A stretch of 64,000 nucleotides of DNA from Glaciecola blandensis (GTDB lineage: Bacteria > Pseudomonadota > Gammaproteobacteria > Enterobacterales > Alteromonadaceae). The DNA is taken from assembly GCF_031846165.1 (NCBI RefSeq), contig NZ_JAVRIE010000003.1, forward strand, positions 124,001 to 188,000, read 5' to 3'. Within the stretch, counting starts at the first letter, position 1; the number at the start of each line of letters is the position of its first letter. The position numbers were made by a program, and so were the translations under genes. Of this stretch, positions 17,724 to 26,772 are shown piece by piece. The notes under the pieces were generated by a model. It made no database searches and was not told the DNA's origin. It worked only from the letters and a program-made list of their open reading frames with translations.

Positions 17724-18056
17724 CTAAACCTTAACCATCTCGCTGATCTTAGCGACCATCTTCACTCCAATACCTTTCACATTGACCAACTCATCAACGC
17801 TTTTAAATTCGCCATTCAACTCTCGGTATTTCACAATTTCTTCAGCTTTTTTCTGCCCAACGCCAGGCAGGGCCGTTAACTCACTCGCATCAGCTGTATT
17901 AATGTTAATTTTGTATTCCATACTCTCACTTGTAGCAATCATTGTTCGAGCGCTAAGAGATGAAGTATCACCGGGTCCGAATGAAGCAACTGCTGGGTTA
18001 AAACTGAAAGCAGAAGCTAGAGCAATACTTGCAAGTATTAATTGAAGGTTTTTCAT
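17724..18056 (-). CDS. ComEA-family helix-hairpin-helix protein, exported
   Basis: The 110-aa protein has a Sec signal peptide (NLQLILASIALASAFSFNPAVA) and a C-terminal tandem helix-hairpin-helix domain: ININTADASELTALPGVGQ and VDELVNVKGIGVKMVAKI. This is the ComEA DNA-binding fold. In naturally competent gammaproteobacteria, periplasmic ComEA holds incoming DNA. Short stand-alone ComEA-like proteins are widespread in Alteromonadales, and a role in transformation here is plausible but not shown. It is a single gene on the - strand between two + strand glycan clusters. A perfect 14-bp palindrome lies 37 bp upstream of its start. Confidence 0.88.
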   Translation of the reverse strand: MKNLQLILASIALASAFSFNPAVASFGPGDTSSLSARTMIATSESMEYKININTADASELTALPGVGQKKAEEIVKYRELNGEFKSVDELVNVKGIGVKMVAKISEMVKV

Positions 18057-18092
18057 GGGTAATTCCTTTTATATTTAAAAATTCTAAATCGG

Positions 18093-18106
18093 TGTGCACG
18101 TGCACA
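18093..18106. promoter_or_regulatory. Perfect 14-bp palindrome upstream of comEA-like gene
   Basis: TGTGCACGTGCACA is its own reverse complement and sits in the divergent control region between the comEA-like gene and the second glycan cluster. Position and symmetry suggest a dimeric-regulator operator. No regulator can be named. Confidence 0.35.
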
Positions 18107-18409
18107 GATTCATCATATGAGAGCTAAAAGCTTCACGAAACTGTCTACCAGAATGGTTTTTAAAATAGCCTGTCTGTTTTCTGTTCGTCAAAACGGTGAC
18201 CCCGATTATCTCTAGTTTGTTCTAGTCCATAGACTTATGCCTGATATTTGACGCTCACATCTATCACTACAGCTCTATTGGTCTATATAGTGGCAAGATA
18301 TTTACATTTTATTGGTATGGAATGTGCTACAACTAACCAAGTTTACATTGAAAAAGCATAGAGGTAGGTGAATGATAAGGATTAACAAAATCATCGCCGC
18401 AGGAGCTAT
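18107..18409. other. Rest of the divergent intergenic region
   Basis: This AT-rich stretch between the comEA-like gene and the FkbM methyltransferase gene shows no credible ORF, tRNA or long repeat. It must hold the promoter of the second glycan cluster. I could not fix a -35/-10 pair with confidence. The only clear signal at its end is AGGAG about 5 nt before the ATG at 18410. Confidence 0.5.
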
Positions 18410-19117
18410 ATGAGTAGTACAAGTTTAAAAGAAAAGGTAGTGCATCTATTGATAGTCGCAATAGGGCTGATATCTAAAAATACTGCTGTTGCTACTTTTA
18501 GGTTAACAAATGCGATTAGACTCGTTCCCCTAACGTGGGTGATTGCTTACCTTGGAAAAAAGGTTGCCAAACGTAATATAAAACAGTACATCGACATAGG
18601 TACTAACGATGGTTACGAACTTAAACAAATAGTAAAAAGCATTGGACCGTTTCGCGAGGTTCATTGTTTTGAACCTAACCAGACGATTGCAGCAACACTA
18701 AAATCGGAACTCAAAGATGTACATGTTCATGCTATTGCGTTGGGGAAATCATCAGGCGAAGCGTTTCTTAGCACTCCAATAAAAGAGGGTGGAGAACATC
18801 AATCAAGAGCAGCCTCAATAGTGCTGGATCATGAAAACAATACCTTTGGTAATGATGTCCAAAAGGTGATTGTTAAAAACCCTAGAGATACAACAGTTAA
18901 TTGGCATATTCCTTCGCTAATTAAAATCGATGCAGAAGGATCGGAGCTAGAGATATTGAATGAGCTGATCGACATTATCGACGAAAACAGTGTTGTTTGT
19001 ATTGAGGATCATTGGGCTATTTTGGATTTTTCAGAACAAAAAGCATATAAGGCTTCTTTAGCCCATATTATTACACGCCTAGAAGACAATGGCGTTCATG
19101 TTCTAAAGTGGATGTGA
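18410..19117 (+). CDS. FkbM-family methyltransferase
   Basis: The 235-aa protein has the SAM-binding strand and loop IKQYIDIGTNDGYELKQIV, the acidic end of strand 2 in EVHCFEPNQ, and the FkbM hallmark LIKIDAEGSELEIL followed by VVCIEDHWAIL. FkbM enzymes O-methylate sugars and secondary metabolites. In a glycan cluster the likely target is a sugar hydroxyl of the polymer. AGGAG lies 5 nt before the ATG. It is the first gene of the second cluster, so the promoter of that cluster should lie just upstream. Residues 10-60 include a mildly hydrophobic segment that may associate with the membrane. Confidence 0.85.
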   Translation: MSSTSLKEKVVHLLIVAIGLISKNTAVATFRLTNAIRLVPLTWVIAYLGKKVAKRNIKQYIDIGTNDGYELKQIVKSIGPFREVHCFEPNQTIAATLKSELKDVHVHAIALGKSSGEAFLSTPIKEGGEHQSRAASIVLDHENNTFGNDVQKVIVKNPRDTTVNWHIPSLIKIDAEGSELEILNELIDIIDENSVVCIEDHWAILDFSEQKAYKASLAHIITRLEDNGVHVLKWM

Positions 19118-19163
19118 TTATGTTGATGTCTGATGTTGATTTTTCACTGAAAAGTGACTGTTG

Positions 19164-20096
19164 ATGCTTAAAAGTGATTCGATAGAAAGCGTACATTTCA
19201 TTGAGCCTGGGAAGTCTTATCTCCCAGAGTTAGACGCTTACACTGAATTCCTTACAATGCGTGGCATAGGAGTTTCACGCCATACATCGATCGATACGGT
19301 GCCGAGCAATGCCGGTGTCATTTGGGTTATTTGCGGAAGCGCCCCTGCTATTCCAAGCCGTTTCAAAAAAGAACTCATTGTTGTGCATGAATACGCTTCA
19401 GCTAGTGTGGGGTGTTTAGCGTTCTTGAAAGATAGATTTAAGTGTTTGTTTCACTCTAAACCCACCTATAGAGTTTTTTTAAATGAATGGGTAGAAAGAC
19501 AATTTAATTTTAAAGATAATGTACCCTCCTTTTTGAGAGATATGGGTGTTCCCCATTATTTCTTTACTACTGAGCCCTCTGACAAGCGCTTCGACTATAT
19601 ATATGTGGGCGAAACAAGTCGCCTATTGGCTTTTCGTGATGAGCTTTCAGCTTTGAGCCTAGCCGGTAAATCCCTAGTTATTATAGGTAGTTATAGCAAG
19701 AAATTAGAAAATCTTGTTTCTACTTTACCTAATGTAAATTTGCTTGGTCGTAAAAACCAATCTGATATTCCATACTTTCTTTCTAAAGCCAAAGCGGGCT
19801 TAAACCTGATGCCGCTGCAAAGGCCCTATATATATCAGACTGCCACTAAGGTTTACGAATATTTGGCCGCCGGTTTACCTGTTGTGAGTAACAGCTATAA
19901 ATGGATTGATAATCTCTCAAATGAACATGAAGAGGCTATTTTTGTGAGGAATAAACTAAGCAGTCCAGAGTGCTGGAATGAAGTCGAAAATGAGTTAATA
20001 AACCATCATGCTGAAAAAGACAGGATTGAAAAATACTCTTGGCAAACGCAAATGAGTTCATTTGGACTTTTGCAAGCATTAAACCTTAAACCTTGA
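19164..20096 (+). CDS. Putative GT4-like glycosyltransferase
   Basis: I start at ATG 19164; a TTG immediately before it would add one residue. The 310-aa protein lacks a clear N-terminal GT4 acceptor signature. Its C-terminal half has the donor-binding pattern: FDYIYVGETSRLLAFRDELS, then PNVNLLGRKNQSDIPYFLSK, then TATKVYEYLAAGLPVVSN, where T-x-K-x-x-E-Y-L-A-A-G-L-P-V is classic for GT4-type enzymes. It likely transfers one sugar during repeat-unit assembly. Donor and acceptor are unknown. It sits between two methyltransferase genes in a tightly packed + strand run. Confidence 0.72.
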   Translation: MLKSDSIESVHFIEPGKSYLPELDAYTEFLTMRGIGVSRHTSIDTVPSNAGVIWVICGSAPAIPSRFKKELIVVHEYASASVGCLAFLKDRFKCLFHSKPTYRVFLNEWVERQFNFKDNVPSFLRDMGVPHYFFTTEPSDKRFDYIYVGETSRLLAFRDELSALSLAGKSLVIIGSYSKKLENLVSTLPNVNLLGRKNQSDIPYFLSKAKAGLNLMPLQRPYIYQTATKVYEYLAAGLPVVSNSYKWIDNLSNEHEEAIFVRNKLSSPECWNEVENELINHHAEKDRIEKYSWQTQMSSFGLLQALNLKP

Positions 20097-20126
20097 ATGA
20101 AATGAACGGTCAAAATTGAGTATACA

Positions 20127-20855
20127 ATGGGGAGCCTGAAAGTGTTAATTACAAAAGTAAAAACGAAATTTAAGCAGTTTCTGCGTAGCTTAAAGCTCAA
20201 TAAGCCAGCTCATAATCAGTTTATTTTTGGTCAAAAACTACTATCTGATATCGCCCTCGATTTTACAATTAAGAATTTGGCGTTTAGCAGCGTTTTAGAT
20301 ATAGGAAGCGGGGCGGGGGTTCATGCAGATATCTTTGCCTCAGAAGGCAAAAGTGTCACGCGCTTTGATTTTGGTAAATCGAGAGCATACACAGACAAAA
20401 ATGATGTAATTGTTGGTGACTTCGTCAACTATGAATTTTCTGATAAATACGACCTAGTTTGGGCTTCCCATGTTTTGGAACACACCATCCATACACATGA
20501 ATTTTTGACTAAACTTTTGGCAGTGTCGAGTAAAAATGGCTTTGTCGCAATAACTGTTCCTCCAGCCAAATCTGAGTTTGTAGGTGGTCATGTCACACTC
20601 TGGACACCCGCCTTACTTTTGTATCGTATGGTACTGGCCGGTTTTGATTGCAAAGAGGCAGTGGTCCTAAACTACGGTTACAACATTTCTGTTATTTGTC
20701 CGGCCAAGCGAAATCAGATGGAAATGAATGATTTGGCATGGGATTTTAATGATATAGAGCGACTGAGTGAATGGTTGCCAGACGATATTGTGCCAAGAAT
20801 GGATGGTGCTAGGTATGGTAAAACTTATCGTAGCACTGAAACATATCTGTTTTAG
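20127..20855 (+). CDS. Class I SAM-dependent methyltransferase
   Basis: The 242-aa protein has the Methyltransf_11-type core: SVLDIGSGAGVHADIFASEG (motif I), VTRFDFGKS (acidic end of strand 2), then YDLVWASHVLEHT (motif around strand 4) and NGFVAITVPPAKS. Such enzymes in glycan clusters methylate sugars or chain ends. It differs from the FkbM methyltransferase two genes upstream, so the polymer may carry two methyl groups or a methyl cap. The exact substrate cannot be read from sequence. The ORF of the next gene overlaps in a different frame, but the likely start of that gene (20899) lies after this stop. Confidence 0.82.
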   Translation: MGSLKVLITKVKTKFKQFLRSLKLNKPAHNQFIFGQKLLSDIALDFTIKNLAFSSVLDIGSGAGVHADIFASEGKSVTRFDFGKSRAYTDKNDVIVGDFVNYEFSDKYDLVWASHVLEHTIHTHEFLTKLLAVSSKNGFVAITVPPAKSEFVGGHVTLWTPALLLYRMVLAGFDCKEAVVLNYGYNISVICPAKRNQMEMNDLAWDFNDIERLSEWLPDDIVPRMDGARYGKTYRSTETYLF

Positions 20856-20898
20856 TGAGCAATTCAAGGTCACTTACAAAAAAGGTAGTCTTATTTCA

Positions 20899-21735
20899 AT
20901 GACCCGCGCAATAACAAATACTGAAGGAATTGCTGAATTCAATATTCCTGCGTCTCTGAATCGCCCCAATGGCTTATCTGCGATGGTTCGAGTGAGAAAT
21001 GAAGAACTTATGTTGAAAGAGTCTATTGAATCGATTCAAGGCTACTATGATGAGATTGTGATATGTATTCAACCATCTGATGACAATACATTATACGAAG
21101 CGCAACAGTTGTCGTTACGTTTTGATAACGTCGTTTACTTTGAATATCCATTTTTGTCTTTACCAAACGGTTCAGGCTATCGCTACCAGGATGATAACTC
21201 CGTTTTTTCAAGAACTTACTTCTATAATTGGTGTTTGAGCAAGTGCAAGTATCAAACCGTCACGAAGTGGGATGCTGACATGATTGCATTGCCAAGTTAT
21301 GCCCGTTTAATTGAAATGCTGAGAAATGGCGCTCAATTTATCATTGAGTACGGTATTGATCTTGCCTTTGACGGGCAGTATATGACTCAAAAAAAATATA
21401 CTGGCAGCGAAATACGGCACTTTAATGCTCTTAAATCTACCTTTATTAATGGTGATATGTGTGAAGTACTTGGAGTGGACAGTCCCATTGGATCTATCTT
21501 TGGGAAAATACTTAGAAAGCAACAAACTCGCTTTTTAAACGAACCTACATACCTGCATTTTAAATGGTGTAAACCGCTGTATTTATCCACTCAAGCTTGG
21601 CCGAAGGATTGGAAAGACAATGAACACTTTCAACACTTGGTGAAAAGAACAAATAACCTAATAGAGAGAACCGCGCGCTTCGATTCCGACATAGAGAATA
21701 CTATTAGCCAAATTTGTCAGAGGATGGCTCGATGA
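20899..21735 (+). CDS. GT2-like glycosyltransferase
   Basis: I start at ATG 20899 (278 aa), with AAAAAGGTAG about 10 nt upstream; longer forms run into the methyltransferase gene. The protein has a GT-A-type opening GLSAMVRVRNEELMLKESIE and YDEIVICIQPSDDNT, and the metal-binding Asp-x-Asp-like motif VTKWDADMIALPS. These mark it as a GT2-like enzyme. It ends in an ATGA overlap with the KpsC-like gene, so the two are translationally coupled. The role is sugar transfer in the second glycan cluster, with unknown donor. Confidence 0.78.
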   Translation: MTRAITNTEGIAEFNIPASLNRPNGLSAMVRVRNEELMLKESIESIQGYYDEIVICIQPSDDNTLYEAQQLSLRFDNVVYFEYPFLSLPNGSGYRYQDDNSVFSRTYFYNWCLSKCKYQTVTKWDADMIALPSYARLIEMLRNGAQFIIEYGIDLAFDGQYMTQKKYTGSEIRHFNALKSTFINGDMCEVLGVDSPIGSIFGKILRKQQTRFLNEPTYLHFKWCKPLYLSTQAWPKDWKDNEHFQHLVKRTNNLIERTARFDSDIENTISQICQRMAR

Positions 21736-22616
21736 ACTCAAAAGTAGCCTTAGGTGTAGGCCTTCCATTCTTCACTTTACTCTCTCTTAGTCGACATTAT
21801 CGGATGTTAGTTATTCCAATACCGATGACGAAGTTCAGTCGGATGGGTTTTAGCAATCGTTGGGTCAAAAAAATCGTAGCTTGGTGGGGCAACCGACTAA
21901 TATTTACATGGGGGGCTAGACTGCATGATTTAGATTTATCAATGTCTTCCATTATCGCCTTTGAGGATGGCTTTTATCGTTCCAATGATGTTTGGAAGAA
22001 ACAACCCGTTCCAGAGAAAATTACCTACGAATTTGGTTACCCATATTACTGTTGCAAAAATGATAGTCGTCTAGCTATTGGCCTGAAATCTTTCGCCAAG
22101 TTGGACTCATTACCCAATAGCATTCAAGAAAAAGTAGATAAAGAAATAGGGGCAATTAATGCAGGTCGATGTAAATATGGGTGGAAAAGAATTGGACAAA
22201 TTGAAGAGTCGATCGCAAACAAAACAATCATGGCAATGCAAACAGAAGGTGACTTCTCCATTACATACTCTCCAAATAAGAATACAAACTTCAAAGAATA
22301 TGAAAAGGCTTTATCCAAGCATGATGCAGCTCTTATAAAGTTTCATCCGCTAGATCCTAATCGGTCAAATGCGTTGTCAACAATGACTATACAAGAGTTG
22401 GCAGCATCTAAAATAAAGTGCTTGTGTGTTTATAATAGCACTTTAGGTTTGGAAGCAATTGCTTGCGGAGTGCCCGTAACATATTATGGAGAAACACCCT
22501 TAGAGAATTTAATTGTCGCAGATTCAATTCATTATCCAGTGACGATTTTGCCAAGTGCGGATAACATTCAAAGGATTATTGCAGCATGCTACGTTTGCTA
22601 TCCCACAAGCTTATAA
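21732..22616 (+). CDS. KpsC/S-like capsule glycosyltransferase
   Basis: I use ATG 21732, which overlaps the previous stop as ATGA and has GAGG 9 nt upstream, giving 294 aa. The protein resembles one unit of the Capsule_synth (KpsC/KpsS) family. Conserved positions are SIIAFEDGFYRSND, close to the E-D-G-F-x-R-S of KpsC, then ALIKFHPLDPNR and VYNSTLGLEAIACGVPVTYY. In E. coli group 2 capsules, KpsC and KpsS are retaining beta-Kdo transferases that build a poly-Kdo linker. Here it is a single unit without KpsM/T/D/E in view, so it may act as an ordinary glycosyltransferase, possibly on Kdo or another sialic-like sugar. Confidence 0.75.
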   Translation: MNSKVALGVGLPFFTLLSLSRHYRMLVIPIPMTKFSRMGFSNRWVKKIVAWWGNRLIFTWGARLHDLDLSMSSIIAFEDGFYRSNDVWKKQPVPEKITYEFGYPYYCCKNDSRLAIGLKSFAKLDSLPNSIQEKVDKEIGAINAGRCKYGWKRIGQIEESIANKTIMAMQTEGDFSITYSPNKNTNFKEYEKALSKHDAALIKFHPLDPNRSNALSTMTIQELAASKIKCLCVYNSTLGLEAIACGVPVTYYGETPLENLIVADSIHYPVTILPSADNIQRIIAACYVCYPTSL

Positions 22617-23320
22617 GAAGCAAAATTAAACGTTATTGCGACATGCATATCTTAGATAACAAGACTGGATTGTTATTCGTAGAGAACCCTAAGGTTGGTT
22701 CTACCTTTCTACGCAACATTCTTTATGATAATTACCTTGAAGGAAATGCATCTGCGAGTAATGTCGATGTTCGCAAAATCACGCGGGCTAATTATTCAGT
22801 ATGTGCTAACAAGTATAATTTCTGTGACTTTTTCTTAAAGTTAAAAATGAAGAAAGACAGTGTTCAAGTAGTTATGTTTCTGCGCGATCCTCTGATGAGA
22901 CTCAATAGCGCGTACAACGACAAAATAAAGTCTTTTTCTAGCAAGGAATCAGAAGAATCAAAGGCTATCTTTCTTAAGTTAAGAAAGCGATATGAGAATT
23001 TTCTCGTTCAAAACAAAGTGAATGATCAATTGGAAAGCTTTATAAATTGGTGTGTGCTTCCAGAAAACGCGAATCCACATTGGGATTTTCAGTATGAAAT
23101 TGCTCAAAAAGCTTTGTTAAAGCCGACTAAATTGGTGCCGCTGAATAAGATGTCTTCATTTCTATCTCATTACTACACGGTGATAAATCGAGACCCTATT
23201 AATCAAAGTAAAAATACGACTGAATGCCTAATCTCGAACGATTTATTAAGTGAGTTAGCGTCAAAGAAGCTCTTAAATGAACAGGAATACTATGAAAAGG
23301 CACTTTTATATGCAAAGTGA
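22586..23320 (+). CDS. Carbohydrate sulfotransferase family protein
   Basis: The 244-aa protein has a PAPS 5'-phosphosulfate-binding motif (LLFVENPKVGSTFLRNILY) and a 3'-phosphate-binding motif (VVMFLRDPLMRLNSAYNDKI), as in Sulfotransfer_2-type carbohydrate sulfotransferases. The ATG at 22586 has AAGGA 10 nt upstream and overlaps the KpsC-like gene by 31 bp; a shorter form from 22643 would keep both motifs. It would transfer sulfate from PAPS to a sugar of the polymer. No PAPS synthesis genes lie in the window. Sulfated polysaccharides are known from marine bacteria, but the target here is inferred from context. Confidence 0.8.
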   Translation: MLRLLSHKLIRSKIKRYCDMHILDNKTGLLFVENPKVGSTFLRNILYDNYLEGNASASNVDVRKITRANYSVCANKYNFCDFFLKLKMKKDSVQVVMFLRDPLMRLNSAYNDKIKSFSSKESEESKAIFLKLRKRYENFLVQNKVNDQLESFINWCVLPENANPHWDFQYEIAQKALLKPTKLVPLNKMSSFLSHYYTVINRDPINQSKNTTECLISNDLLSELASKKLLNEQEYYEKALLYAK

Positions 23321-23359
23321 TAACTCACTCAGTGCCGTAATAACGATGGCCTTCAATCA

Positions 23360-24505
23360 ATGATAAAGTTTGCCTTCCAGTCTTTTGCGTCCTTAAAGTT
23401 ACCGGTCATTCTTTCGTTTGGAAAATACTTGCCGCTAATGATGGCTCTTTTCTATTTTGGTGGGCTCGAGGAGAAAGGAAACCTATTGCTGCTAGTCACA
23501 CTATTCGGATTGTGCAGAGTAGTGCCGACCCTCCCGATAGGTGGTTACATTATCCGTTGTGCAGTTGATAAAAAGTTAATAGGGCTGCCCATAAGCTACT
23601 TATTTTCTTCTCTGATCGTTTTATTTTTGATAAACATTTATTTTTTTGTAATGCATCCAGCTTTACTTAAAGACATCTTTGTTTTTACGCTTTTGGGTGC
23701 CTTAGCAGCAAACTACAATATATGTGTTGGCATTTATCAATCGGACATTGATGAGGGAAATACAAGGCAGCAAACAATTTACTTCTTGTTCTTGGCTTTT
23801 TGGTCTGTTGCTATACCCGCTCTAACTTACTCAATGAGTAGCATAGAGACGAGTGTTTTCTTTTACTTTATTTGTGTTGTCACTCTGTGCCAATGTTTTA
23901 GCTTTTATAAAGTGTTAAATGTTCGGGAGCTTAAAGCATATTTTCAGCAAACATCATCGCTGCTGGGCTTAACAGTGATTGCCCAATTTATCTACAGTAT
24001 GGGTATCTTTGCATGGATTTCTGTAGATCGTCTGATTATATTAAAGCAAGGCCCAGACTTAGCAGTTAGTCAAGATCACTATGCAATGGTATCGGTTTTC
24101 GCTTCAATTTTTGCGGGAGTTGCTAGTACAGTGATAATCGCTAGTCGCAGTCGCTTTTTAAGGGTAGCGCGCCAATCAAATGTGCAAAAAATTTGTTATG
24201 CGATAGGTGGCACTATTATCGCTATTTCTGTTGTCACATATATCATCAACCCTTCAGCAATAATTGCGTTTCCTATTTCTCTAAGCCTTCTCGGTATCGT
24301 GCTTAGCTTTCTGATGATTAAGGCTCTTGATACAGAACACTCAATGCTTCTTAGTGGACTAATTTTATTCGGTTTTTCAGTATTGGTGTTTATCTTGCTA
24401 GAGTATATCTCGTTGGCAAGTGGGATGTTGATAATTTTAGTTGCGAAGTTTTTACTGCCGCTATTTGTCGATAAAGTATTACTTTTTTTGAAATCACGAA
24501 AGTAA
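23360..24505 (+). CDS. Polytopic membrane protein, probable second polysaccharide flippase
   Basis: The 381-aa protein is strongly hydrophobic, with about ten helices spaced as in PST/Wzx transporters. Examples are LPLMMALFYFGG near the N-terminus and a C-terminal helix pair (GLILFGFSVLVFILLEYISL). A loop around residues 225-240 (VDRLIILKQGPDLAVSQDHY) resembles the loop between helices 7 and 8 of flippases. I could not match it to a named family. It lies between a sulfotransferase and a GT4 gene, so moving a lipid-linked glycan across the inner membrane is the most likely role. It would be the second flippase-like protein in 25 kb. Confidence 0.58.
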   Translation: MIKFAFQSFASLKLPVILSFGKYLPLMMALFYFGGLEEKGNLLLLVTLFGLCRVVPTLPIGGYIIRCAVDKKLIGLPISYLFSSLIVLFLINIYFFVMHPALLKDIFVFTLLGALAANYNICVGIYQSDIDEGNTRQQTIYFLFLAFWSVAIPALTYSMSSIETSVFFYFICVVTLCQCFSFYKVLNVRELKAYFQQTSSLLGLTVIAQFIYSMGIFAWISVDRLIILKQGPDLAVSQDHYAMVSVFASIFAGVASTVIIASRSRFLRVARQSNVQKICYAIGGTIIAISVVTYIINPSAIIAFPISLSLLGIVLSFLMIKALDTEHSMLLSGLILFGFSVLVFILLEYISLASGMLIILVAKFLLPLFVDKVLLFLKSRK

Positions 24506-24536
24506 AAATTAAGAATATAAAAGAGCACAGCCTTTA

Positions 24537-25661
24537 ATGAAAATAGCACAAGTAATTACGCGTTCAGACACCCTTGGCGGGGCGAGCGCGCATGTAAGAG
24601 ACTTGAGCAATGCGCTAATTGCTCAAGGTCATGAAGTGTGCGTGTTTGTTGGAGGCGATGGTCCTTTAAATGAGTTGTTTGAAAGAAATAAAATTCCAAT
24701 CAAAAGTGTTACTTCACTAGTACGAGAGCTTTCTCCAGCAAATGACTTCAAAGCTTACTTCGAGTTGAAGAAATTATTGGCAGACTATTCTCCAGATATA
24801 GTTGCTTGTCATTCTGCCAAGGCTGGATTGTTAGGACGCTTGGCTGCATCAAAGTTAAACCTACCGGTAGTTTACACAGCGCATGGTTGGCCTTTCACCG
24901 AGGGTGTACCAAACCTACGGGCTTCTATCTACAGATATGTAGAAACGTTCATGGCAAACTTTTGTAATAATATAATTACTGTCTCGGATTACGATAAAAA
25001 GCTGGCTGTAAGACATGCTGTAGCTGATGAATCAAAAATCCGTGTTATCTGGAATGGTGTGCCAGAAGACTCCTTGATTCAAAATCGAGAGTCAAAAGAT
25101 AGTGCTACGTTAATCCCAACCATTCTGATGATCGCAAGATTCGAGCAACCTAAAAACTTCTCTTTATTACTTAGAGCGCTGAGTGGACTTACCGATTTAA
25201 AATGGCAGGCAAAGTTTGTTGGTGATGGACCGGACTTAACTACTGTAAAATCGCTCTGTGATGAGCTAAGCCTCAATGAAAGAGTCTCGTTTTTAGGTTG
25301 GCGAAATGATATTGCAAACCTTCTCTCTGAAGCTGATATCTTTACTTTGATTTCTGATTGGGAGGGCTTGCCACTCAGTATCTTAGAAGCAATGAGGGCA
25401 GGTCTACCTGTCATTGCTAGCGATGTGGGTGGCGTTAAGGAAGCTGTTGAGCATGAACAGTCTGGCTTACTTGTTTCAAATAAACAGGTAGAAGAAATTA
25501 CCACTGCGTTACAGCAATTACTAACGGGTAAGGCTTTACGTAAAGATATGGGAAATAAAGGCCGTGAGCGGTTTAATACTTTCTTTACAGTCGAGAAAAT
25601 GACAGAAGCCACTCTTAGTGTTTATCAACAAGCAATTGCATTCGAGAAAGGCGAAGGCTAA
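24537..25661 (+). CDS. GT4-family glycosyltransferase
   Basis: The 374-aa protein is a textbook GT4 enzyme. It has the N-terminal acceptor-side loop VITRSDTLGGASAHVRDLSN, HSAKAGLLGRLAA, YTAHGWPFTEGVP, VIWNGVPE, then VGDGPDLTTVKSLC, and the E-x7-E donor site SDWEGLPLSILEAMRAGLPV. It probably transfers an early sugar of a lipid-linked oligosaccharide, because close relatives occur next to WbpV-like reductases and initiating transferases. The SDR gene follows 174 bp later. The donor is not identifiable from sequence. Confidence 0.88.
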   Translation: MKIAQVITRSDTLGGASAHVRDLSNALIAQGHEVCVFVGGDGPLNELFERNKIPIKSVTSLVRELSPANDFKAYFELKKLLADYSPDIVACHSAKAGLLGRLAASKLNLPVVYTAHGWPFTEGVPNLRASIYRYVETFMANFCNNIITVSDYDKKLAVRHAVADESKIRVIWNGVPEDSLIQNRESKDSATLIPTILMIARFEQPKNFSLLLRALSGLTDLKWQAKFVGDGPDLTTVKSLCDELSLNERVSFLGWRNDIANLLSEADIFTLISDWEGLPLSILEAMRAGLPVIASDVGGVKEAVEHEQSGLLVSNKQVEEITTALQQLLTGKALRKDMGNKGRERFNTFFTVEKMTEATLSVYQQAIAFEKGEG

Positions 25662-25835
25662 ATCTCACCGTTCAAAGGTTAATCAACTTTCTATTCAAAA
25701 AAAACAGCGCTTGGCCCAGTTTTTGCGTTCTAATCCATGAGGAGCGAAATCAAACTAGATTTTTCTATATTTTCATTAAAGGTAATCGCGGTTTCTACCG
25801 ATAAATCACTATAAGATAAACACTGGAACTTAATC

Positions 25836-26771
25836 ATGAACAAATCGCAGACAATATTCGTTACAGGCGCGACTGGTTTCGTTGGACGGCATTTAGTTGC
25901 CGCATTATTAAGTAATGGGTTTAAAGTAATCGTTGGTGTCCGCGACACAAGCAACGTCGATCCGCGTGTCGAAACAAAAAGGTTCGTCTTAAATGAACAT
26001 ACTGATGTTGATTTAACCGGCGTTGACTGTGTTATACATTTAGCAGGGCTTGCACACACCGTAAATGCGAGTGCCGAAAAATTAAATGAGATTAACCATG
26101 TGGGGACACAACGTATTTCTCAACTCGCTGCGAAACAGGGGGTTGAAAAGTTTATTTTCTTGAGTTCAATTGGTGTGAACGGTTGCTCAAATGAATCGCC
26201 TTTTAATGAAGACTCTGCCGCGAACCCGTTTAACGATTATACGGTTTCTAAACACTACGCTGAGCAAGCGTTAACTGATGCAACAACAAGCTCAAAAATG
26301 CAAAGCTTTATTATTCGTGCACCGTTGATTTACGGTAAAGACGCACCAGGCAACTTTCAAAAGCTGATTAAGTTCGCTAACTCAAATATTCCTTTACCAT
26401 TTGGGCGAATTCAAAATGAGCGCAGTTTGTGCAGTATTTCCAACTTGTGCGACTTCATCATGTGTTGCTGTACAACTACGAATACGGATCTTAAACAGAT
26501 TGAGAACTTTGTTATCGCAGATAACGAGCCAGTATCGACCTCTGCGTTATTTACTGCAATTTCAGGTGCGCTTGGTAAAACACCGAGATTGGTTGGTGTT
26601 CCAAAAACATTGCTAAGGGTCATTTTCAAAGCTACTCGTAAGCAGCAACTAGAAACAAGCTTAATGCATGATCTTACGGTAGATAATACATATGCAAAAC
26701 GAAAGTTGAATTGGGAACCTCGATTAACACTTATGCAAGAGCTATCAGGACTTAATTTACAAGAACGTTAA
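25836..26771 (+). CDS. SDR-family NDP-sugar epimerase/reductase, second WbpV-like copy
   Basis: The 311-aa extended SDR has the glycine motif VTGATGFVGRHLVAALLSNG, CVIHLAGLAHTVN, the catalytic serine FLSSIGVNG, and an intact Tyr-x-x-x-Lys in NDYTVSKHYAEQAL. Unlike the SDR at 11.8 kb, its catalytic Tyr is present. IRAPLIYGKDAPGNFQKL and RIQNERSLCSISNL are typical of the WbpV-like group that acts after WbpM on UDP-4-keto-6-deoxy-HexNAc. It may be the working reductase for the whole region. A strong terminator follows directly, making it the last gene of the second cluster. Confidence 0.82.
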   Translation: MNKSQTIFVTGATGFVGRHLVAALLSNGFKVIVGVRDTSNVDPRVETKRFVLNEHTDVDLTGVDCVIHLAGLAHTVNASAEKLNEINHVGTQRISQLAAKQGVEKFIFLSSIGVNGCSNESPFNEDSAANPFNDYTVSKHYAEQALTDATTSSKMQSFIIRAPLIYGKDAPGNFQKLIKFANSNIPLPFGRIQNERSLCSISNLCDFIMCCCTTTNTDLKQIENFVIADNEPVSTSALFTAISGALGKTPRLVGVPKTLLRVIFKATRKQQLETSLMHDLTVDNTYAKRKLNWEPRLTLMQELSGLNLQER

Positions 26772-26772
26772 T

